From positions 1 through 5,700 of the forward strand of contig QNDZ01000112.1 in NCBI GenBank assembly GCA_003646055.1: a DNA stretch of 5,700 bases, in the 5' to 3' direction. This DNA is from a bacterium. Lineage in GTDB: Bacteria; Hydrothermota; UBA3072; B12-G15. Below, piece by piece: positions 1-5,210 of this stretch. The notes beneath the pieces were generated by a model. That model did no database searches and had not been told where the DNA came from. It was given only the letters and a program-made list of their open reading frames with translations. The translations under genes and the position numbers were made by a program. Position 1 is the first letter of the stretch. Each line of letters starts with the position of its first letter.

Positions 1-392
1 AATGGGGGAATCTTTTCTCTCTCCTTGACAACCGCACCTGCTCCAATTATACAGCCTTCCCCAATTTCAGCACCACTGAGTACAATGGCTCCCATTCCAA
101 TAAGCACATTATCTGATATTTTTGCACCGTGGATTATGGCTCCATGACCTATCGTTACATTGGAACCTATGATTGCAGGTAGGTCATAATCTACATGTAT
201 TACTGCATTGTCCTGAATATTCGTATTGTCCCCCACAGAGATATAGGTTATATCGCCTCTGAGGACAGCTCCGTACCATATATTTACCCCCTTTCCCAGG
301 CGAACATCACCCACTATTCGGGCTGTATCCGCAAGGAAAAGAGGCTGATTTTCCTTTTGTTCCTCCATACCTTTTTTGGTAATGTATACCAT
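1..392 (-). CDS. Gamma-carbonic anhydrase-like hexapeptide-repeat protein (3' end beyond window)
   Basis: A left-handed beta-helix protein of the gamma-carbonic anhydrase/YrdA/PaaY family; 130 codons are visible and the C-terminus lies off the left edge (family members are usually about 170-200 aa). Translation shows repeated [IV]-G-x4 turns. Counting from the ATG at 392, it shows RGD at 46-48, IQDN at 59-62, and the three probable metal-binding histidines H66 (in VIHVD), H83 and H88 (in GHGAIIHG), so the Zn/Fe site looks intact. Two in-frame starts exist, at 392 and 368; neither has a clear Shine-Dalgarno. I chose 392 because the first residues (MVYITKKG) align with the short N-terminal strand of the family and put the GDV motif at the usual distance; an in-frame stop lies just upstream at 405-407. 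Real carbonic anhydrase activity is unproven: many relatives are acyltransferase-like or of unknown role. It is divergent from the polysaccharide operon and probably unrelated to it. Confidence 0.9.
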   Translation of the reverse strand, partial: MVYITKKGMEEQKENQPLFLADTARIVGDVRLGKGVNIWYGAVLRGDITYISVGDNTNIQDNAVIHVDYDLPAIIGSNVTIGHGAIIHGAKISDNVLIGMGAIVLSGAEIGEGCIIGAGAVVKEREKIPP

Positions 393-401
393 TATGCAAT
401 C

Positions 402-440
402 ATGTCAAGGGGGGAAGTGTAATTAACACAGGCTTGACAT
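402..440. repeat. Inverted repeat ATGTCAAG/CTTGACAT in the divergent intergenic region
   Basis: ATGTCAAG (402-409) and CTTGACAT (433-440) form a perfect 8-bp inverted repeat around a 23-bp spacer. The right arm contains the putative -35 box of the rightward promoter; the left arm gives an identical TTGACA on the minus strand. A smaller imperfect dyad, GTGT (417-420) and ACAC (426-429), sits between the arms. This could be two back-to-back -35 elements or an operator, but an 8-bp match in AT-rich DNA could also be chance. The separation is too large for a stable terminator and there is no T-run. Confidence 0.35.
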
Positions 441-461
441 AAACTCTGATAAATCTATTAT
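434..461 (+). promoter_or_regulatory. Putative sigma70-type promoter of the exporter/polyol-phosphate operon
   Basis: A consensus -35 TTGACA at 434-439 is followed after 16 bp by TATTAT at 456-461 (5 of 6 matches to TATAAT). The usual distance from the -10 box would place transcription initiation at about 468, which is the A of the first ATG of the permease gene. All following plus-strand genes overlap, so this is the only obvious promoter for the whole block. Confidence 0.65.
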
Positions 462-467
462 TTCTCT

Positions 468-1253
468 ATGCTTAAACTGATTGGCAACATCATTAAGTGG
501 AGAGAACTAATCTTTCTCTTTGCACAAAGGGATTTAAAAATCAGGTACAGGCAGGCAATACTTGGAATTCTCTGGGTATGGTTCCAGCCTTTATCGCAGA
601 TGGTTGTCTTCAATTTTATATTTATACGTATATTCCACAGAAGCCCTGTAAAGGGGTATCCATTTCACATTTTTGTTTTCACCGGTTTGATATTCTGGAC
701 ATACTTCTCCACCACCATAAATTACACAATCCCACTGTTTAAAAACAATGTTGCACTCATAAAAAAGGCGTATTTCCCCAGAGAAGTGATTCCACTTGGC
801 ATTATCCTGTCAAACCTGTTAAATGTTTTTGCATCAATGCTACTGGTATTCCTCTTCATGTGGACTGCCCATTTAAAGGTTCATCTCACCATTCTGTATG
901 TATTCCCTTTACTCCTCATCCAGATAATGTTGATGACTGCACTTGCCCTTTTTGCATCCGGTCTTAATGTCTTTTTCAGGGATATAAAATATGGAATGTC
1001 TCTCCTTCTATATCTCTGGATGTTTATGAATCCCATACTCTACCCTGCTGAAAAGGTTCCAGCACACCTGAAGAATTTTTATTTTTTGAATCCAATGGCA
1101 CCACTTATAGATGGATATAGACGGGCAATTCTTGAGGGAACATCCCCCCAATGGAAATATGTGCTTATATCCCTGGGCATATCCTATGTTCTTCTTGAAA
1201 TATGCTACTGGATATTCAAAAAGGCAGAGAGGATATTCAATGACATCCTATGA
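468..1253 (+). CDS. wzm: Polysaccharide ABC exporter permease, Wzm/TagG/KpsM family
   Basis: Integral inner-membrane subunit of an ABC-2 type exporter that carries lipid-linked O-antigen, capsule or teichoic-acid chains to the outer face of the membrane. At 261 aa it has the normal family length. The N-terminal amphipathic stretch is the family hallmark: WREL followed by RDLKIRYRQAILGILW (residues 11-36). About six hydrophobic segments follow, near residues 38-55, 66-85, 107-132, 142-165, 176-193 and 230-250. A conserved NVFFRD loop (167-172) and NPMAPLIDGYR (208-218) also match. The ATG at 468 is the only possible canonical start: the frame is closed by TAA at 450-452 with no ATG/GTG/TTG between. 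No Shine-Dalgarno precedes it. The 3' end overlaps the ATPase gene by 14 nt, as expected for a permease/ATPase pair. Substrate cannot be read from this protein; the downstream genes suggest a polyol-phosphate-containing glycan. Confidence 0.93.
   Translation: MLKLIGNIIKWRELIFLFAQRDLKIRYRQAILGILWVWFQPLSQMVVFNFIFIRIFHRSPVKGYPFHIFVFTGLIFWTYFSTTINYTIPLFKNNVALIKKAYFPREVIPLGIILSNLLNVFASMLLVFLFMWTAHLKVHLTILYVFPLLLIQIMLMTALALFASGLNVFFRDIKYGMSLLLYLWMFMNPILYPAEKVPAHLKNFYFLNPMAPLIDGYRRAILEGTSPQWKYVLISLGISYVLLEICYWIFKKAERIFNDIL
1226..1232 (+). promoter_or_regulatory. Ribosome binding site fixing the ATPase start
   Basis: AGAGAGG lies 7 nt before the ATG at 1240, inside the end of the permease gene. It supports 1240 over an in-frame upstream ATG at 1111, which would add 43 residues read from permease sequence. 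Confidence 0.65.
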
Positions 1254-1995
1254 TTATCTTGTTGAACTAAAAGATGTTAAAAAACAGTATCAGCACTACT
1301 TCACTGTGGGTGGAACACTCCTCGACCTTTTCAATCCCCAGAGGGTGAGGAAAAAGGGGATATGGGCATTAAAGGGAATCTCCCTTACACTCAAAAAGGG
1401 AGAGGCACTGGGAATAATCGGACCAAATGGCGCTGGAAAAAGCACCATACTGAAAATCATTTCAAGGATAACACTCCCCACTTCAGGAGAGGTAAATGTT
1501 CATGGAAAAACCGCATACCTGATTGAAGTGGGTGCTGGACTTCATCCTGACCTTACCGGGATTGAGAATATATTCCTCTATGGAATCATTCTGGGAATGA
1601 AGAGGAAGGAGATACGGGAAAAACTTGATAAAATAATAGAGTTTTCAGGGCTTCAGGATTATATTGACCTCCCTGTAAAAAAATACTCATCGGGTATGAA
1701 AGTAAGGCTTGGTTTCTCTGTTGCCATTCATACAGAACCTGATATATTGCTTGTTGATGAGGTGCTTGCTGTGGGTGATGCTGCCTTCAAAAAGAAGTGC
1801 TATAAGAAGATAGAGGAGTTGAAAAAGAGCGGGATTGGAATAATCCTGGTTTCCCACAACATGAAGCAGATACTTGAGCACACAGACAGAACCATCTTTC
1901 TTAACAAGGGCAAGATTGTGTTTGAGGGGAGACCAGAGGAGGCTGTGAAAAGGTACAACGAATTTCTTGAAAAAAAGAAGGAGGAAAAGATATGA
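1240..1995 (+). CDS. wzt: Polysaccharide ABC exporter ATPase, Wzt/TagH/KpsT type without carbohydrate-binding domain
   Basis: Cytoplasmic nucleotide-binding subunit that powers the Wzm-type permease encoded immediately upstream. In the 251-aa product, Walker A is GPNGAGKST (61-69), the region around the Q-loop has the family sequence LIEVGAGLHPDLTG (94-107), the ABC signature is SSGM (150-153), Walker B is ILLVDE (169-174) followed by VLAVGD, and the switch histidine is H206 in SHN. An N-terminal extension before Walker A that includes LLDLFNP and W42AL is also typical of Wzt/TagH. The protein ends soon after the ATPase fold, so it lacks the roughly 150-200 aa C-terminal carbohydrate-binding domain that reads chain-end modifications in E. 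coli O8/O9a Wzt. It therefore resembles KpsT or short TagH-like exporters. The gene overlaps the next one by 4 nt (ATGA). Confidence 0.95.
   Translation: MTSYDYLVELKDVKKQYQHYFTVGGTLLDLFNPQRVRKKGIWALKGISLTLKKGEALGIIGPNGAGKSTILKIISRITLPTSGEVNVHGKTAYLIEVGAGLHPDLTGIENIFLYGIILGMKRKEIREKLDKIIEFSGLQDYIDLPVKKYSSGMKVRLGFSVAIHTEPDILLVDEVLAVGDAAFKKKCYKKIEELKKSGIGIILVSHNMKQILEHTDRTIFLNKGKIVFEGRPEEAVKRYNEFLEKKKEEKI
1978..1984 (+). promoter_or_regulatory. Strong Shine-Dalgarno for the fused transferase/cytidylyltransferase
   Basis: AAGGAGG, a full consensus match, sits 7 nt upstream of the ATG at 1992, within the last codons of the ATPase gene. It fixes this start and shows that the organism uses conventional ribosome binding sites inside the operon. 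Confidence 0.8.
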
Positions 1996-3512
1996 ACGAA
2001 ACTCAGGAGAAGTTCACCTATGAGGATGTTGAGAATGCTTTGATGAAGCCAAAATCCTGGTGGGCTATTGTTGCGATTCTGCCCTTTGTAAGACCAATTT
2101 CAAGGTATATTGCAAACAGGACAAAAATCACCCCAAACCAGATAACCCTCTTCTCCTTCGGGCTTGGGATACTCAGTGCAGTCTTCTTCTCTCTTCACAC
2201 AAAGTTTTTCTTTATCCTGGGTGCAGTGTTTTTTGAACTCTCTTATCTCTTTGACTGTGTAGATGGAACTGTGGCAAGGCTGAAGAGGATAGGGAATATA
2301 TACGGTGATGTGCTTGACCATGTTCTTGACAGGTGGAGGATGTTCATAAATCTGATTGCACTCACATTCGGTTATTATCATCTAACAAGGGAAACAACCA
2401 TAATCATACTGGCATTCATTTACACATTCCTGAACATGGTCAATTTTTACTATACATACACATTCAACAGGGTATCGGCAGGATGGGCAAAGAGAACAGG
2501 GAAGAGTGTTATCAATACAAAGGTCAAAAGCCCTAAGCCTGGTTTCCTTAACAAATACATAGACTTTATGGTTGAACGGCATTATGCAGTCTTTCCTGGT
2601 GATATTGAAAGTGATGCGCTTGTATTCTTCTTTGGGCCTATCCTTGCCGTCTTCAATATTTACAGCATAAAGGTATTTTTGATCCTTGGCAGCATACTTA
2701 TTGGATTGACAGGTGGACTGAGATTGTGGAGGTTTATGCTTAAAATAGCACACACAATGAAAAGAAAACACAAGAGGCTTTCAATATCCCAGAAAAGGGA
2801 TGTAAAAATCTATGGGGTTGTTCTTGCTGGTGGAATTGGTGAAAGGGTTGGTGAAGGTATGCCAAAACAATTCTTAACCATTGCTGGAAAACCTGTTTTT
2901 ATACATACACTTGAGAAGTTTGAAAACCATCCCTTGATAAAAAAGATCATCCTTGTTATGCCAAGGGAATGGACAGAAAAGGCAAAAGAGGAGATTGAAA
3001 AGTATGGAATAAAAAAGGTTCACGATATAATACCTGGAGGCAGAACAAGGCAGGAATCCAGTTATAAGGCAATAGAATACCTTGAACCCATGTTGAGGGA
3101 TGAGGATATTGTGGTGATACACGATGCAGTAAGACCCTTCGTTACAGAGGAGATAATCACACGCTCAATTGAAGGAGCACTGGATTATGGTGGTGCAGAT
3201 GTTGTTATACCAGCAACCGATACCATTGTCCAGGATGGGACAAGGTTCAAGGGATTTATCCACAGGATTCCAGACAGAAGCACATTGAGATACGGCCAGA
3301 CCCCCCAGACATTCAGGTATGGAATTATCAGGTATGCTCATAGAAAGGCAAGAGAGGAAGATTTCCAGGCCACTGATGATGCAGGGCTCCTTATAAGATA
3401 TGGGCTTGATGTTAAACTTGTTGAGGGTTCTCCAGAGAATATGAAGATAACCACAAAAACAGACCTTGTGCTTGCAGAGTGTCTTTATAGATATCTTCAG
3501 GAGAAAAAATGA
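1992..3512 (+). CDS. Bifunctional membrane protein: CDP-alcohol phosphotransferase fused to TarI/IspD-type cytidylyltransferase
   Basis: A 506-aa fusion. Residues about 15-255 are a membrane CDP-alcohol phosphatidyltransferase domain with the complete catalytic motif: D88, D91, G92, A95, R96, G105, D109 and D113 in exact D-x2-D-G-x2-A-R-x8-G-x3-D-x3-D spacing. It also has the upstream TPNQIT element (47-52) and several hydrophobic segments. A basic linker (about 255-270) then leads to a cytosolic cytidylyltransferase (271-506): LAGGIGERVG (278-287), MPKQF (290-294), IHTLEKF (304-310), HDAVRPF (377-383), DR (428-429), YGQTPQTF (434-441), TDDAGLL (461-467) and NMKITT (483-488). By eye, R285, K292, R429 and K485 match the four catalytic basic residues of E. 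coli IspD. HDAVRPF and IHTLEKF are more like TarI ribitol-5-phosphate cytidylyltransferase than MEP-pathway IspD, and a TarJ homologue follows directly. Inferred role: make CDP-ribitol and transfer phosphoribitol to an unknown acceptor. The domain identities are firm; substrate and acceptor are inference. A CDP-inositol-type system or an IspD role are less likely alternatives. Confidence 0.9.
   Translation: MNETQEKFTYEDVENALMKPKSWWAIVAILPFVRPISRYIANRTKITPNQITLFSFGLGILSAVFFSLHTKFFFILGAVFFELSYLFDCVDGTVARLKRIGNIYGDVLDHVLDRWRMFINLIALTFGYYHLTRETTIIILAFIYTFLNMVNFYYTYTFNRVSAGWAKRTGKSVINTKVKSPKPGFLNKYIDFMVERHYAVFPGDIESDALVFFFGPILAVFNIYSIKVFLILGSILIGLTGGLRLWRFMLKIAHTMKRKHKRLSISQKRDVKIYGVVLAGGIGERVGEGMPKQFLTIAGKPVFIHTLEKFENHPLIKKIILVMPREWTEKAKEEIEKYGIKKVHDIIPGGRTRQESSYKAIEYLEPMLRDEDIVVIHDAVRPFVTEEIITRSIEGALDYGGADVVIPATDTIVQDGTRFKGFIHRIPDRSTLRYGQTPQTFRYGIIRYAHRKAREEDFQATDDAGLLIRYGLDVKLVEGSPENMKITTKTDLVLAECLYRYLQEKK
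3499..3503 (+). promoter_or_regulatory. Ribosome binding site of the TarJ-like gene
   Basis: AGGAG lies 5 nt before the ATG at 3509, inside the 3' end of the fusion gene. Together with the ATGA stop/start overlap it indicates coupled translation of the cytidylyltransferase fusion and the reductase. Confidence 0.65.
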
Positions 3513-4591
3513 GGTCAAAGATAATAAGGCTTGTAAAACCCTACAAATTTGAAGAACAGACCCAGGTTTATAAAAAGAAGAAGGGCTGGTCTTATGTCAA
3601 ACCAACACTTGGAAGCATATGTGCCGCTGACATGAGGTACTACACAGGAAAGAGAAGACCTGAGGCCCTGAAGAAGAAACTGCCCATGGCACTTCTCCAT
3701 GAGGGCATTGGTCGTGTTGTTGAATCAGAGTCATTAAAAAAGGATACAAGGGTGGTGATTGTTCCAAGCATACCAGGATATATACACTCACCTGAGAAGT
3801 TTCCCTCCCCTGAAAAGTGTTGCAGGGCTTGCAGGCATGGTGAGATTGGTGAAAACCACTGTGAAAATATCCACTTCCTCTCCAGTGGATACGATGGCCT
3901 GACCCAGAGCACAATCCAGCATCCAGACCCATGCCTTATCCAGATACCGGATGATGTCCCTGATGAGATTGCAGTTCTATCAGAACTCTCCACGGTTGCA
4001 TACACAGGTGCAAAAAAACTCAAACTACTTGATAAGGATGAGAAGATTGCAGTGTTTGGGGACGGACCTGTAGGATACATAGTAGCGGTTGTTTTGAGGT
4101 TTACCAAATCCATTAAGAGAAATAATCTTTATGTTGTTGGAACTGATGACGAGAAATTGAAAAAATTTGAGGACTTTGCCCACACCATAAACATAAGAAA
4201 AAGGGCAATCCCTTCCAATCTGAGATTTGGAAATCTTTTTGAATGCGTGGGTGGTATTTATTCAGAAGAGGCAATAAACACCATTATAGATGTAGCAGAG
4301 CCTGGTGCATGGATATACCTTTTTGGAGTCTCTGAGTTGTTTGTCCCTGTGAATACAAGGGATATTCTTGAAAAAGGATTGAGATTAATTGGAATAAGCA
4401 GAAGTTCAAGGTTTGAATACCCCATCATACTTGAATACATGAGGGAGCCTGAGATGCAGAGGCTTCTGAAGAGGGTGATTATCAATAGAGTTTTCAGGAT
4501 TAAATCGGCAAAAGAACTTACAGAGGCATTTGATTTTGCTGCTGCACACAGGATTTGGGGCAAGATATATGTCAGACTTGAAATATCCTGA
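3509..4591 (+). CDS. tarJ: TarJ-type ribulose-5-phosphate reductase (zinc-dependent MDR dehydrogenase)
   Basis: Cytosolic medium-chain dehydrogenase of 360 aa predicted to reduce D-ribulose 5-phosphate to D-ribitol 5-phosphate with NADPH, the step before CDP-ribitol formation. The match to TarJ is distinctive: SICAADMRYYTG (36-47, with C38 as a probable catalytic zinc ligand), KLPMALLHEGIG (57-68, with H64 and E65), SSGYDG (125-130), the Rossmann glycine motif GDGPVGY (184-190), FECVGG (244-249), LFGVSE (271-276), VNTRDILEKGLRLIG (281-295) and SRSS (297-300). Unlike B. subtilis TarJ as I remember it, it has a cysteine-rich loop with C104, C105, C108 and C118 that resembles the structural-zinc lobe of other MDR enzymes, with unusual spacing. 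The gene overlaps the upstream fusion by 4 nt and the downstream transferase by 23 nt. TarI and TarJ are adjacent or fused in known CDP-ribitol pathways (e.g. Haemophilus Bcs1), so the order here supports the assignment. A reductase for another ketose phosphate is possible. Confidence 0.87.
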   Translation: MRSKIIRLVKPYKFEEQTQVYKKKKGWSYVKPTLGSICAADMRYYTGKRRPEALKKKLPMALLHEGIGRVVESESLKKDTRVVIVPSIPGYIHSPEKFPSPEKCCRACRHGEIGENHCENIHFLSSGYDGLTQSTIQHPDPCLIQIPDDVPDEIAVLSELSTVAYTGAKKLKLLDKDEKIAVFGDGPVGYIVAVVLRFTKSIKRNNLYVVGTDDEKLKKFEDFAHTINIRKRAIPSNLRFGNLFECVGGIYSEEAINTIIDVAEPGAWIYLFGVSELFVPVNTRDILEKGLRLIGISRSSRFEYPIILEYMREPEMQRLLKRVIINRVFRIKSAKELTEAFDFAAAHRIWGKIYVRLEIS

Positions 4592-5210
4592 TTTCAAGGA
4601 AATAGAGGCCTCCCTGATGAGGCCGAAGTCCTGGTGGGCAGTTGCTACTGTACTTCCATTGTTAAGACCCTTTCTATATGTCTATATGAGGTTCACTCCC
4701 CTTCCTGCATGGATCTTAACCCTTTCATCCTTCTTTTCAGGTGTTTATGGTGCCTGGGAGTTCCTTAATTGCAGGTTTGTCTCAGGTGCATTTCTTTTTC
4801 AGTTATCATTCTTCCTTGATTGTGCAGACGGTGCTGTTGCAAGGCTGAAGAAAAAAACCTCTGATTACTGGGGCTATATTGATTTTATGCTGGACAGATT
4901 CAGATTTTTCTTCATGGTAACAGGGCTTGCCTTCGGCACATTCAATATTATTACGGGCATGCTTTTCCTCTTTCTGGGTTTTCTGTACTTCCTACCCTGG
5001 AAATTTATTGACAGGATAAGGGAAAAGAAAAGTCCTGGTGAGTACTTCAGGTATCCCATAGATGTTGAGGCACAGGCTCTTGCCTTTTTCATTTTCCCCA
5101 TTCTCAGAAAGGTGAACATGGGATTTATTGCTGGCTCATTACTGCTATTTTTTGACTTTCTTCTCTTTTCTTGGTATTACTTCAATTTGTTGAGAAGCAA
5201 AAAACAATGA
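4569..5210 (+). CDS. Second, diverged CDP-alcohol phosphatidyltransferase-family membrane protein
   Basis: A 213-aa integral membrane protein related to the N-terminal domain of the upstream fusion but without a cytidylyltransferase. Both share an N-terminal M-[KR]-PKSWWA block (here 17-24) and a later D-[IV]-E-x3-L-x-FF-x2-PIL block (here 165-179). The four catalytic aspartates are kept (D84, D87, D105, D109), with G88, A91 and R92, but the usual motif glycine is replaced by W101, with a glycine displaced to 102. The TPN element of the paralogue is also altered to TPLPAW (43-48). The start at 4569 is chosen because it places the PKSWWA block one residue from its position in the paralogue; an in-frame ATG at 4530 would deepen the overlap with tarJ. 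No good Shine-Dalgarno is seen, so translation is probably coupled to tarJ (23-nt overlap). It probably transfers a polyol phosphate from a CDP donor, perhaps CDP-ribitol, to a different acceptor. Reduced or altered activity is possible. Confidence 0.85.
   Translation: MSDLKYPDFKEIEASLMRPKSWWAVATVLPLLRPFLYVYMRFTPLPAWILTLSSFFSGVYGAWEFLNCRFVSGAFLFQLSFFLDCADGAVARLKKKTSDYWGYIDFMLDRFRFFFMVTGLAFGTFNIITGMLFLFLGFLYFLPWKFIDRIREKKSPGEYFRYPIDVEAQALAFFIFPILRKVNMGFIAGSLLLFFDFLLFSWYYFNLLRSKKQ

Noticed and set aside
195..422. Plus-strand open frame of 75 codons
   Set aside because: It lies antisense over the carbonic anhydrase-like gene, has no recognisable motif, and the minus-strand reading has a full family match.
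369..467. Intrinsic terminator or small RNA gene in the intergenic region
   Set aside because: The flanking genes are divergent so no terminator is expected, and no GC-rich hairpin followed by a T-run is visible.
1111..1239. Longer N-terminus for the ABC ATPase from the ATG at 1111
   Set aside because: It would overlap the permease by over 140 nt, adds no family-like sequence, and the ATG at 1240 has a good ribosome binding site and the normal Wzt N-terminus.
1992..3512. Reading the C-terminal domain as housekeeping IspD (MEP isoprenoid pathway)
   Set aside because: Catalytic residues are common to IspD and TarI, but HDAVRPF, IHTLEKF and the adjacent TarJ homologue favour TarI. It is not excluded without phylogeny and a check for another ispD in the genome.
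1992..3512. Fusion as an artefact of a frameshift or lost stop between two genes
   Set aside because: The frame is continuous through a plausible basic cytosolic linker, with no internal start plus ribosome binding site evident before the cytidylyltransferase domain and codon use unchanged across the join.
3640..4113. Minus-strand open frame of 157 codons
   Set aside because: It is antisense to strongly conserved TarJ sequence, serine-rich and low-complexity in composition, and without a recognised domain or ribosome binding site.
1992..5210. Di-inositol-phosphate-type compatible-solute synthesis (IPCT/DIPPS-like)
   Set aside because: Domain order and cytidylyltransferase family differ, no inositol-phosphate synthase is seen, and the setting with TarJ, Wzm/Wzt and a glycosyltransferase points to the cell envelope. 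A soluble polyol-phosphate diester remains a remote possibility.
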